Origin: Areca catechu
Taxonomy: Eukaryota > Streptophyta > Magnoliopsida > Arecales > Arecaceae
Assembly: GCA_021397845.1 (NCBI GenBank)
Contig: CM038044.1
Coordinates: forward strand, 43,324,354 to 43,388,353
Direction of reading: 5' to 3'
DNA length: 64,000 nt
The position numbers and the translations under genes are program-made. Position 1 is the stretch's first letter. Each line of letters begins with the position of its first letter. A model generated the notes under the pieces. The model searched no databases. It saw nothing but the letters and a program-made list of their open reading frames with translations, and was not told where the DNA came from. Shown in pieces: positions 21,300 through 32,128 of the stretch.

Positions 21300-21690
21300 A
21301 TGTGTCGACACTTCCTCTTCAAGTATTGACATATTATGTCGACACATGTTCTTCTTCAGTTAACACAAGTTCAAAGTGTTCCATTCAGATTCTCTGAAAA
21401 AATCAGCTGAGTCGACACATTCTTAGTTGAGTCGACACTTTGAGTCGACACATAAGGTCCATGTATCGATACATCAACTGTTCCTTCAACTTCTGCAAGT
21501 TCTGTGGCTTGAAATTCTCAGGCGATGTGTTGATCCATGTGTTGACACCTTGAGTTGACACATAAGATCCATGTGTCGATACATCATCTGTGCCATTTGA
21601 AACATTACTGCATACTGGCCTGAGTCGACACATCATCTTCATGTGTCGACACATCATGTCATGTATCGACACCTTGAGTCGACACATCAT
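21300..21690. promoter_or_regulatory. GTGTCGACAC palindrome cluster, Sire-1 5' LTR
   Basis: An exact GTGTCGACAC lies at 21302-21311. Further exact or one-base variants follow (near 21337, 21411, 21431, 21445, 21622, 21641, 21667 and 21677). It is the counterpart of 7244-7628, and many CpGs in it have become TpG or CpA (for example tgttgacac and tatcgac). Confidence 0.7.
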
Positions 21691-21947
21691 CAAAAAAGTA
21701 TAGAAATTGCTGAACTTGTATTGGAACATGTTTCTATTTGCCTTAGTCATGCATTCAACCATTTCTTTGAGTGACCATGTCTTGTTTTTTACAATCATTC
21801 CATTCAAACTTGGTTCTTCAACTTAATTGGGCTTCTTCAAGTTTTGTGAGCATCCTTTCAATGAAAACACACTTAAAGCAAATCATTAGTCCTCAAATTA
21901 TACTTAACTATTTTGCTTATCATCAAAATCAATTAGTGGAGTCAACA

Positions 21948-23929
21948 GTCCTTAAACCTGGTTCATGACCAAAGGATACATTATACTAGACGGCAATGTA
22001 TCAAGTGTAGATTGTTGTGGTTCACATCGTTTGGTTATCCTCTTGACCAAAGGAGTGTGGTGACACTGATGTGATCTGCAAGTGGGATATATGATATCTC
22101 ATTGAACATGACTCTGTATAGCCCCTTTTCTACCAAAGGGATACTCACGATTTGATATGGGTATATGTATCCCTTCGACCTGAGGTCATCATGGTAGCTT
22201 GCAAGCAACTCCCTGTGCTTTGGTGCCGGACTACCCAGATTTCTAATTCGGTGATGGAAGGTTTCTGGGTACAGGCAAGTACTTGTGGAGCAGTGGTGAA
22301 CCAAAATGGAATTGACCTGTCCAAGTAGTTTGGATTGAATGTCTCATAGTATCTCAATTTAGCAAATCCTCGACTAGGGTAGTCCTAGTGAGAAGTCACT
22401 AGACTTGTAAGGTTGAGACATGTTATGGATTGACTCAGCTAGGGTTGGTAGTCTAACCCTAGGTCATCCTGAGCATTGGAGGTCAAAGGGATGAATTATA
22501 CGGTAACCATATGCCAGAGGTTCGATTGATTGTTCCAGTGCTATCACCTAGATTCGAACCTATGAGATCACACACCATAGAAGATCTCTCCCTGATCCAG
22601 GTACCGATTTATGATTAGGAATTATTTCGGTAACAGTTTGATTGAGCACTCTTTGGATTGACTCAATTTTGGGTCGATCAAAAATTATTCAGGTCCACCA
22701 GGAATTGTTTCTGGGTGACCAGGACTTGACCAAGCCTATTATTAGTTAGATTTTGATATAATTAACTAGTGAACCGGTTTTGAACCAGTTTGGGATTTTT
22801 GAACCAGTTATGAACCAGCTTTGAACCCTTCGACACGGTAATTTAAGGCTTGGGTGAACATGGGATTTAAGCATCTCTTCTTCTCCCGTTTTGTTGGTTT
22901 TTTGCCAGAATTAAACCTCCATTTAATTATCATTAACTACTATGTTGAAGATGAATATGATTCATCTTGCAACCTCCTGCCATCTCGATTTTTCCAGCAA
23001 GTCCCCTCGACTTCCAAAATCAGTGGTTGTCTTGGTTTCACGCTGATTATTTATATATGGTTGTGAAACGCTGTTTGTACTGACTTTCTTTTGAAAGCTT
23101 CAACCGGTGATTTTGGAACCAAGTTTTGTGAGAGATTGGGAGTGACAGTCTTCTTAATCCCCTGTTATTGCTACTGCTCATTTGGTGGAAGAAAATTCTG
23201 TTTTGGAGAAAACCAGATACAGAACATAGTGTTCTGCTGTTTCTTTCTTTCCTCTTACCGTATCAAGGCTTCCGGCGACTTGCATCGCGCGAGAAGCCGG
23301 ATCAGAGGAAGCCCAGGCATGTCTCCCCTCTAGAGGGTGTTCCCTTGAGCACCTTGAGTTGGATCAACCTCCCAAGCTACTATTTTTGGTTTGTTTTATT
23401 TTGGTTGCAGAAAATATGTTGTTGCTTTTGGAAAAGAGACAAGGGGACTTCAACCTTGTTGGTACAACAATCCTTTTGCTCTCCTTTGAAGCTAGATCCA
23501 TCTAGACTTTGCCTTGCTATTGGTAAAGGAGAAGAGACCAACGATTTGCTATTTCTGTTCCCCCATTGCTGCTGTTAAAGAGAGCAAAAATCAACATTCC
23601 AAAGGCTACTGGAAGAAGAAGACTGGAATAAGGTTATTCCAGGTATTCCAGCTATTCCAGTGTTATTCCTGCTTTATTACAAGTAGGAATAAGGTAAGAT
23701 TACTGGTTTTATTTTTCATGCATGCCTAGATCTAGTTTTATAACATTGTTTATAAATATTACATGCTCATTTCATGCCTTGTTTTGCCTGTACATGTATC
23801 TTGAATATGTTAGATCCTGTGCGAAGTAGGTTGTTTCTACTGTTATTTTAAAATTATTTTAAAATACATACCTGCTCCCTATGCTGTTGCATGCTTAGTG
23901 TAGGCACTTGCAACCTTGTTTTTCTTTCA
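21948..23929 (+). repeat. Copia-2 5' LTR, second segment
   Basis: It resumes after Sire-1 with the duplicated gtcct and matches 60750-62665 (for example the run reading gtttggattgaatgtctc). It ends TTTCTTTCA, followed by the primer site. Internal ORFs such as 23168-23578 have no recognised domain and are not called as genes. Confidence 0.88.
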
Positions 23930-23930
23930 G

Positions 23931-23942
23931 TAGTATCAGAGC
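23931..23942 (+). other. Copia-2 primer binding site (tRNA-iMet)
   Basis: TAGTATCAGAGC differs at one base from the consensus and lies one base after the LTR end. Confidence 0.87.
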
Positions 23943-25401
23943 ACCAGGTTCAAGTGTAACATATCTTGATTGCATGTATAGTAGATTAAAATGTTTAATC
24001 TTTTGGTATGTCTTTGTATCTTAATCATAAGGTATGATTATGGAGTACTTTTAGGAACTTTGTTGAGACCTTCACCATGGTCGTGTGTCTTTGGCACGAT
24101 GCAGTTTATCTGTGTTGGCCTTTTCAGAAGGATCCTTTAAGAAAATCAAAAGAATTAAAATTATTTTAATTCAGATACATTTTGGCATGTAATATTTATA
24201 AAGGAATATGACTAGATATGATGCATGAAGTTTTATGTAAAAGGAGTTTTATATGTTTTAATTAAAATTATTTTAATTAAAATATTGGCTTATATTCAAA
24301 CAATTTTGAATTGTATGATTTAATTAAATGACAAGTTATTTTAGGGTTTATGAAACCTAATGTCATTTAAATAAGCCAATTGGGTTAATTGGGTTAGCTG
24401 TCTAATTGGGTCGATAATATGGGTTAGACCTATGTTTAGTTGAACTGGATAACTAGAAGACTGATCAAAAGTTGATTAAGGTCCTTTTTTATCTATCTAA
24501 CAGTTAGATGGGTTAGTCCATTCATCTAAATTGATCTAATTAGTAGCTCTATGGAAGCTCGAGTCTTTAGGCTAGTCTGATCGAGTCTGGTAAACCGATT
24601 TGTGTCGAGGTAGGTTTGGCATTATGATCATGGTTGTATGAGGCTACCTCTTTCTTGGCTAACTTGGTTGGTGTCTAAGAAAGATGGTTAATAGCAGATA
24701 CTCACCCATGATCTCACCTACTTGGCCAATCGAGTCGACTAGAATTGATTAGAAAAGCTCATTGACTCGAGTTAACCCATGTCACCCAGGTTGATCAGTC
24801 TGACTGATCGGTAGGTACCCATGGATCAATTGTTGAATTGGTTCAACCCTCCTGAAAACTGATTTATTCAGTGGGAGGATGATCCATGTTCTTGTCTTAT
24901 TCTTTTGTCACAACCTAAAATCCTCTAAAATTATTAGGTCCTAAAAAAGACTAAGTCAAAGAGTTGATGGTGTTTTAGCCTCCCATTAAGTGAGTTAGTA
25001 ATGTGTTCTTTAACTTAGTGTTCATCGGCATTTCCATAGAATGGGTGTACATCCGGTTATTGGAATTGCTCTCTCATAGATGATGGTTCAATGCAACCTT
25101 CTTGATGGTGATCAGGTGAGCCGGCCATAATCGGGCTTGGTCATTCGTTGGCTAGAAGTATTGGATTTATCATATTAATGGTTGAACCTAACCGAAGACC
25201 CACAATAGGAGGCCCCTAGGCCGATTGGGGTGCTCTCTGGGGCAAAATAAATTACTAGAAGTTGCTTGGGGAAGCAATTGGTTAGTGAACCTACCTTTAG
25301 GCGTGTATGGGTGAGCTGGCCATAGTCGGGCTCATACATGGTGTATTGGATTTCAGTACCCACTATGAAATAGTGATTTCATGGATTGGAGTTAGAGGCT
25401 C
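23943..25401 (+). other. Copia-2 untranslated leader, first segment
   Basis: This non-coding stretch is homologous to the Copia-1 leader. It carries two copies of the GGCCAAAGTCGGGCT motif with small changes (25119-25140 and 25314-25336). It is interrupted at 25401 by a solo LTR and continues at 26715. Confidence 0.78.
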
Positions 25402-26714
25402 TGATGCGGCACGATAATGAGAATGCAATCTAAATGATGAATTGAGAAATGAGAGCAATGAAGCCTATTAATAGGTACTAAATTTTAGATCAAAAGTATT
25501 AAGGTAAAGCTATGGAAGGAGCATGAAAATTTGGAACTTACACCGCGATGTAGTTATTTAAATCCTAGAGAAGATTAGGGCTAATGATTATGGAATCTAA
25601 ACCTAGGAAAACTGTCTTCGATAACCCAGACTCAAGAATATTAGAAGGGAATTGTTACCATGATGATCACTCCTTGTTGGTGTAGATTCGTTGAAGCAAT
25701 CAAATAAACAAGCCCTGGATGAAAAGATGGCTCTTCCATCGAAACAAGTTCTCACCATACTTGATCGGATGTCAATGACCCCCTTCTTGAACTCTGGATC
25801 GTAGAAGGAACCCTGTGCAATGAAGGAATTAGGAATAAGCTGATTTGAAGGAATACCAAATCAAAGTAGGACGAAGGAATTAAGAAAACAAGTGGTCGTT
25901 GAGGGAAGATGGGATCCTTGGAGAAGTTGTTGGCTTGGGAGGTAGAAGATCACATGCCAAGATTGAAACACAACCACACTACAAAACACTTGCTTCATAG
26001 AAAAACTACTCCTTGTTTCATCATCCAAAAGCTCCCCTTTACCATGGGCATACAAGAGGCTTTTATTGGCCTTTCAATCAATTTGAAATTTCCCATATCA
26101 TGGAGAAATATTAGGGGGGGTTACATGAAATGTGGAGGATTTGGTGGAGGGTTACATGGAATGTGGAGGATTTGGTGGAGAGTTACATGGAATGTGGAGG
26201 ATTTGAATCCATGGTCCCCATTTGAAGTTGGCGCCTCTTGGTGATTACTTGGCAAGGTGAGTTGGCATGGTGAGGTCCCCACTTTGAAGTTGTTTTGATA
26301 TGGCACCACTTGGTGATGACTTGGCAAAGTGAGTTGGCATGGCGAGGTGGTTTCCAAATCCAATGATGTGGCAAGGTGAAATGGCATGGTGACATGGCGC
26401 ATCCTTCTCCATGGCACCCCTTGGAGATGACTTGGCAAAAAGGTGATGTGGCATTCTTTGGTGATGAGTTGGCATAGGTGGTCCATGATGATGTGGTGCT
26501 CCAAGTAAAGCTGGTCTGGCCCAATTTCAAGTAGCTCTTGAACTTGACTCAATATAAGGCCTAATTGACTCTAATTGAACTTTAAAACCCCAAAAGAAAA
26601 TAAAACAAGACTCAATAAACATACATGACTCATACGAGACTTGAGTTCCTAGTCTCAATCCATAAAGAACTTGGTATTTGTTGAAGCTTCTTTCTGAACC
26701 TGGTGCCCCCACCA
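25402..26714 (-). mobile_element. Solo gypsy LTR
   Basis: This 1313-base LTR has no internal region. On the minus strand it runs TGGTGGGGGCACC...GCCGCATCA. A perfect 5-base duplication ggctc lies on both sides (25397-25401 and 26715-26719). It shares the block around 26030-26110 (ctccccttta...ttttattggcc, then a G run) with the Gypsy-N LTRs at 11680-11790. It contains three tandem copies of a unit of about 36 bases reading ttacatggaatgtggaggat (26120-26205). It is explained by LTR-LTR recombination after insertion into the Copia-2 leader. ORFs inside it (for example 26121-26552 minus) are repeat translations. Confidence 0.92.
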
Positions 26715-26821
26715 GGCTCCCAATCTGAAAAATTAGTGGAAAAGACCTTTAGACTAAAGTTCAAGTCTTTTGGTTAATTAATTAATTCATACTCTAATAT
26801 GGTCTTGTTTTTTCCTTTCAG
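26715..26821 (+). other. Copia-2 leader, second segment
   Basis: The leader resumes with the duplicated ggctc. It shares tggaaaagacctttagacta with Copia-1 and reaches the gag ATG at 26822. Confidence 0.8.
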
Positions 26822-27684
26822 ATGTCTTCAAATCTTTCACTCCGATTACTTCTCGATAATGAGAAGTTGAAGGGTCACAACTTCGATAGTTGGTATCGAA
26901 AGTTGAGGATTGTCTTGAAGCATGAATGGATCCTTTATGTGATAACGAATCTGGCACCTGAAATCCCCTTTGCCAATGCTTGGAGTTCAATCAAAGACAC
27001 TTATCAGAAGTGGGTTTCTGATCGGACTACTGTCTGATGCATCATGCTAGTGGTAATGAATGATGAGTTCAATCGCAAGTTCGAGGAGGCCCATCTAGAA
27101 GAGATTCTTCAAAAGTTAAAGGAATCTTTTGGCACATCGAATGATGTAGAGCGATACAAAGTGTCTTGTGCCATCTATAATGCCAAGATGCCGAATGGTG
27201 GTTCTGTCACTGATCATGTATTGTACATGATCAAGCTGATTGAAAAGTTGGGCAAGCTCGGATGTCCCTTGCATGAGCTGCTCGGCAAGGATGCAATTTT
27301 GAATTCTCTGCCCTCCTCCTATCTTGACTTACTTGACCATTACAAAATGAATAAGCCTACAGTCAATTACCATGTTTTGATGGGATTACTTCAAACTTAC
27401 GAGAAAGACCACCAATTGAACAAGGAGGTGGTGAATTTAGTGGGAGGTTCTAGAGGTTGTCGTCCCTTTAAGAAAGGGAAGAACAAAAGGAAGGGAAAGA
27501 AGGTGCTGAATGCTCCTGGCCCGAGTCAGACCAGGAAAGTGAAAGCTGACCAGTCTTATACAGAGTGCTTCTACTGCAAGAAGCGGGACACTGGAAGAGG
27601 AACTATCCTCTTTATCAAGTGTCCCTTGACCCAAACCGGCCAAGGAAGGGAAAGTAGTAGAATGCTGGACAAGGTATTTAAATG
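26822..27684 (+). pseudogene. Copia-2 gag (broken)
   Basis: This Ty1/copia capsid region starts MSSNLSLRLLLDNEKL. A TGA near 27036 stands where Copia-1 keeps CGA (RCIM); frame 27044-27685 then stays open. The capsid core continues to KLGCPLHELLGKDAILNSLP and then a Lys-rich linker. The zinc knuckle begins CFYCKKR near 27567 but is frameshifted right after (DTGRGT instead of GHWKRN), so nucleic-acid binding would be lost. Confidence 0.9.
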
Positions 27685-29000
27685 ATAAAACCTTGTAATT
27701 TCTTTATTTGTGATACTGCTAACTGGGTATTGGATACCGGTAGTCCTATTCATATTTGTAATTCATTACAGGGACTGCTAGTTAGTAAGAGATTCGAGGA
27801 TGGGGAACAGTTCCTGAGTGTCGGGAATGAAAATCGTGTTCCAGTACTGGCGATCGGGGTTCTGAGTCTTGTCTTTAAGTCCCGTACTATCGAGTTAGTC
27901 GACTATCATTACTGTCCCAGTTTCATTATGTGCATTATCTCTGTAGGCCTTTTGGCCAATTGTGGTTTTGAACTATCAATAAAAGGAGATATTTGCCAAG
28001 TTATTTTGAATAACTCTGTGATAATAAAATCTAAAAGTTAAATAATGGCATTTATGTACTGTCACAGCCTGTTAGTGTAATGTACACATCTAGCAAATGC
28101 CCAAGGCTAGAAAATATCAATGATCTATATCTTTGGCAATATAGGCTAGGTCATGTTAATCAGAATATGATAAACAAGATACGAGGAGAAGGTCTCCTCA
28201 AGGTCAGTGATTTTGAATCACTGCCTACTTATGAATCTTGTTTACTTGGTAAAATGACCAAGTCACCTTTTATTGAAAAAGGTGAACGAGCTAAAAAACT
28301 TCGGAGTCTCATACATACTGATGTATGTGGACCCATGACAGTTAGTTCCAGAGGTAGATACAGATATTTCATTATATTTATAGATGACTTTTTGAGGTTC
28401 GGTTATGTCTTTTTGATGAGATATAAATCTGATTCATTTAAAATGTTCCAATGATATCGTAATGAAGTAGAGAAACAAACTAGAAAAAGTATTAAAACCC
28501 TTCAATCTGATCAAGGCGATGAATACCTATCTGGTGAGTTTTTGACATACCTTGAGGAGAATGGGATTCTCTCTCAGTGGACTCCTCCAAGAACACCACA
28601 GTTGAATGGTGTATCCGAAAGGAGGAATCGAACCCTGTTGGACATGGTTCGATCCATGATAGGCTTCGCAACTCTGCCGCTATCCTTTTGGGGATATCCA
28701 CTTGAGACAGCTTGTCACTTGTTAAATAATGTTATGAGTAAGTCTGTTGTCTCCACTCCATATGAGATGTGGACTGGACATAAGCCCTCAATCTCACACC
28801 TTCGAGTCTGGGGTTGTCCAGCTTATGTAAAGCATTTAGACTCAGATAAACTTGGTCCTAGGTCTGATCGGTGCCTGTTTATTGGTTATCCTAAGGAAAC
28901 CAAAGGGTATTTCTTCTACTTAGAGGATGAATAGAAAGTGTTCGTCGCTCTTAGGGCTATCTTTTTGGAAAAGGAGTTCCTTGGAGAAGGAACTGTAGCC
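27685..29000 (+). pseudogene. Copia-2 pol: protease and integrase
   Basis: The protease active site is intact (WVLDTGSPIHICNSLQG, near 27723-27775). The GAG-pre-integrase (YLWQYRLGHVN, near 28118) is followed by the integrase core. Its first Asp is in HTDVCGPM (near 28315), its second in SDQGDEYLS (near 28508) and its Glu in SERRNRT (near 28617). A TGA interrupts at 28453 (FQxYRNEV). The integrase C-terminal region runs 28660-28932 (PYEMWTGHKPSISHLRVWGC, then PRSDRCLFIGYPKE) to a TAG. This part is better preserved than its Copia-1 counterpart. Confidence 0.92.
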
Positions 29001-30616
29001 TCTAAGATTGAACTTGGTGAAGTTCAGCCAGTAGAAGAACCTGCACACTCTAAGGACATCATAGAACCGGCTGTGATTGGGTCACACCCAGAACCCATTA
29101 TTAGGAGATCCGATAGAGTACCGTGTCAGCTGGACAAATACTACGATTTCTTGGTCCGGGATAGTGATCCCATTGAGCTCGATGAGAACAATAAGGATCC
29201 AATCAACTATATGGATGCTCTTCAGAGATCTGACTCTAAGGTATGGCTTAGAGCCATGCGATCCGAAATGGAGTCCATGGAGATCAACAATGTATAGACA
29301 TTGGTTGATCCGCCTGAAGGGATATAACCCATCGGGTGCAAGTGGATCTTCAAGAGGAAAAGGGGTGCAGATGGGAAGGTGGAGACCTATAAAGCCCGTC
29401 TGGTTGCCAAGGGATATCATCAGTGATATGGTATCGATTATGATGAGACTTTCTCCCTTGTGGCAATGTTCAAGTCCATTCGGATCATGCTTGCTTTAGC
29501 AGCATATTTTGATTATGAGATATGACAGATGGATGTCTGAACCGCTTTCCTAAATGGGGAGCTGGAAGAGGAGGTGTATATGATACAGCCCGAAGAGTTC
29601 ACATCCTCAGATGAGTCAAAAGTATGCAAGTTACAGAGGTCCATTTATGGACTCAAGCAAGCATCTCGAAGTTGGAACTTACGGTTTGATAGGTGTATCA
29701 AATCATATGGCTTCGCTAGGAATGGAGAAGAACCGTGCATCTATAAGTGGGTTAATGGTTCTGTGATTGTATTCCTGGTACTGTATGTTAACGACATTCT
29801 CTTAATCAGGAATGACATCACAGCATTACAAGGAATAAAGGTCTGGTTATCATCTCAATTCTCCATGAAGGACTTTGGTGAAGCTTCTTACATACTAGGT
29901 ATGAAGATCTATAGAGATAGATCTAAGAGGCTTCGAGGATTGTCCCAGTCTACGTATATTGATAACTTGCTGAAATGGTTCAGCATGAAAAATTCCAAGA
30001 AAGGCTATCTACCAATAGGTTCTGGAATTACTCTTTCCAGGAAGGATTGTGCGACAATTCCTGAGGAAAGAGAGCGCATGAGTAGAATACCTTATGCTTC
30101 TACAGTAGGCTCTATCATGTATGCTATGACATTTACTAGACCAAACGTGGCATACTCACTAGGAGTAGTGAGCAAATACCAGTCTGACTAAGGTGAGGTG
30201 CATTAGAAAGTGGTTAAGTCTATCCTGAAGTATTTAAGAAATACTAAAGACCAATGGCTGATTTATGGAGAATCTGACTTGAAACTTGTGGGGTATACTG
30301 ACTCTAGTTTCCAGTCAGACAGAGATGATAGCAAGAGTGTGTCAAGGTTTGTATTTACCCTGAATGGAGGAGTGATTTGTTGGAAAAGTTCCAAGTAGGC
30401 GACTGTTGCAGACTCGGTATGCGAGGTAGAGTACCTTGCAACATCAGATGTAGTGAAGGAAGTTGTGTGGTTGCGGAAGTTCCTTGGAGAGCTAGGGGTG
30501 GCATCTTCCCTAGATGGTTATGTTCCAGTGTACTGTGACAGCACTGGAGCCATTGCTCAAGCTAAGGAACCGAAAGCTCATCACCACACCAAGCATATTC
30601 TGCGGCGCTTCCACCT
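29001..30616 (+). pseudogene. Copia-2 pol: reverse transcriptase and RNase H, cut by Sire-2
   Basis: RT starts near 29240 and carries stops at about 29295 (a Trp codon in Copia-1), 29325, 29425, 29525 and 29538. The catalytic box at 29784-29795 reads YVND instead of YVDD, which removes a metal-binding Asp. An open stretch 29574-30191 covers the palm and thumb (LYGLKQASRSW analogue SIYGLKQASRSW). RNase H starts near 30210 (GYTDSSFQSDRDDSKSVS) and keeps YCDSTGAIAQAKEPKAHHHT. It stops at RRFHL, where Sire-2 begins (30617). The rest of RNase H and the 3' LTR are absent from the window. Confidence 0.92.
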
Positions 30617-30979
30617 TGTTGACTCCTAAAGTGATTTTGATGATAACAAAATATTGGAGCATACATTTGGTTATTTAACAACTCTTCAAATGATTAACAA
30701 GTTTTTGTAAGACAACTACATTGACACACTTTCTAAACCCTACAATCTTTATTGCTTTGTGTTGAGTAGTAAAGTGTTTAGAATCTTGTAAAGAAGAACC
30801 CTACAAAAATTTCCTACTTAAATCAAGATAAAGGGTTACTTCTAGTAGTTTTCAAGCTTCAATTTTTCTTGATTTTATTGTAAGAAGACCTTGAAGAAGT
30901 CTTCAAGGCTTGGCACAAGAGTTTTGGAGAATTGAATTTGATCTGGTTGAAGAACCACTCTCGAGCCAACTGGATGGAG

Positions 30980-31250
30980 GAACCAGCCGACTCTGGCACT
31001 GGCACAAGAAAGAAGTTCTCTGGCACACAGATCCAGTCGACTGGCACCAAGGCCCAACCGACTCATCCAGAACTTGGTTGAGAATGCTCTAAGAGCCTCT
31101 GAGATCCGAGCCGACTGGAATTCAGCCTAGCCGACTCGTCCAGAGTGAACCTTTCTCTCAACTGTGGAACCTAGCTGACTAGCGTTCAGCCCAGCCGACC
31201 CGAACTTGATTCGAGCCGACTCGATGATTGTCTGAGCCAATTGGAATGAC
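30980..31250. promoter_or_regulatory. CCGACTGG/GTCGACTGG motif cluster, Sire-2 LTR
   Basis: About nine copies of a motif centred on (A/C)CGACT lie upstream of the TATA box, including the perfect 12-base palindrome at 31033-31044. This is the Sire-2 version of the Sire-1 GTGTCGACAC cluster. The equivalent region of the 3' LTR (40610-40880) has the same layout with CpG decay. Confidence 0.65.
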
Positions 31251-31373
31251 GGGGTAACCTCCAACGGCTAGTTCCAGTTTTCAGTTTTTGAATTCCAAAA
31301 GTGCTCCAACGGTAACCTGTCACCTCCCAATGGTCTTCAATGTTCAAAATCAAGGGAAGGTAGTTGAAGTCTC

Positions 31374-31382
31374 TATAAATAA
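31374..31382 (+). promoter_or_regulatory. Sire-2 LTR TATA box
   Basis: TATAAATAAGG is about 120 bases downstream of the palindrome cluster. The 3' LTR has the same box at 41004. Confidence 0.7.
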
Positions 31383-32087
31383 GGTATGAAAACATCTTTG
31401 GATAGACTAATGAGTTAATGAATAGTTATTGAATATTTATTGAAGAAAGAAGTGAGAGCACTTGAGCTTTGAAGTCAGCCTTCAAGCCTTCACCAACTCT
31501 TACCAGAAGCTTGAAGCATCTTTTGAGGAAAGCAAGGAAACCATTGAAGTGCATTGAAGAGCATTCAATTGAGCTTCACTCGAGCTGTATTGGCAACCAC
31601 CAGACAACAGAGTTTGTCATTTTTGTTGCTTCTTTATTCTTTCTTAGAATATTTGGGTTATTGGTGAGCCTGGTTGTAAAAACCAAATAGGTTTCTTTGG
31701 TGAGCCTTTATCAAAACCAAAGTGTAGAGGTTCTAGGTGAGCCTGTAAAAACCTAGTGTGGGTTTCTTTGGTGAGCCCAGTTCAAAAACCAAAGTGTAGA
31801 GGTTGGGATTGTGAACCTGTAAAACAATCCGATTGTATTCCGGTTTGGGGAATATAGTAAAAATCCCGAGTGGTGAACTTGGGTAGTGGATATAGGAGCT
31901 GGGTTGCTCCGAACCACTATAAACCTGCCTTGTTTGTGTTGTGCTTGATTTACTTTTTAGCTTCTGCATTTATTCTCTGATTAACACAGCACCTATCCAC
32001 TAAAAGGAATTACTTGTGCACATACTTGTAAAAATTTTGTAATTCCCAATTCACCCCCTTCTTGGGAAAAGCCACTTGGGCAACCGC

Positions 32088-32099
32088 TGGTATCAGAGC
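32088..32099 (+). other. Sire-2 primer binding site (tRNA-iMet)
   Basis: A perfect TGGTATCAGAGC lies two bases after the LTR end, the same spacing as in Sire-1. Confidence 0.95.
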
Positions 32100-32128
32100 A
32101 GTGTCTCTGGTTACTTGAGTAAAGATTG

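Larger units (their letters stand above)
6246..21947 (-). mobile_element. Sire-1, Sirevirus-type Ty1/copia element with env-like gene
   Basis: The element is complete at both ends: two LTRs (6246-7885 and 20299-21947) running TGTTGACTCC...GGCAACA on the minus strand, a tRNA-iMet primer site, a polypurine tract, and a perfect 5-base target duplication gtcct (6241-6245 and 21948-21952). The order on the minus strand is LTR, gag, protease, integrase, RT-RNase H, env-like, LTR. The third ORF, two Gag zinc knuckles and several polypurine tracts fit the Sirevirus lineage. Its own length without the nested Gypsy-N is about 11.4 kb. All frames carry stops. Confidence 0.93.
20299..21947 (-). repeat. 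Sire-1 5' LTR
   Basis: This 1649-base LTR is bounded by TGTTGACTCC (minus strand, at 21947) and GGCAACA. It carries a TATA box (minus, 21173-21182) and a GTGTCGACAC palindrome cluster (21300-21690) upstream of it. Beyond its 5' end Copia-2 LTR sequence resumes with gtcct. Confidence 0.93.
30617..32085 (+). repeat. Sire-2 5' LTR
   Basis: This 1469-base LTR runs TGTTGACTCC...GGCAACC, the last base having drifted from A. It contains the perfect palindrome CCAGTCGACTGG at 31033-31044 plus about eight variants of AGCCGACTGG between 30980 and 31250. A TATA box lies at 31374. Repeated ggtgagcc phrases occur at 31660-31880. It resembles 40265-41610 closely by eye, apart from a 17-base insertion near 30655. 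Confidence 0.92.

Noticed and set aside
20299..21947. Host gene with intron-like AT-rich sequence between Sire-1 and Copia-2
   Set aside because: The stretch is fully explained by the Sire-1 LTR and the resumed Copia-2 LTR with matching gtcct duplications.
26121..26552. 143-codon minus-strand ORF
   Set aside because: It is His/Pro-rich translation of short tandem repeats inside the solo LTR.
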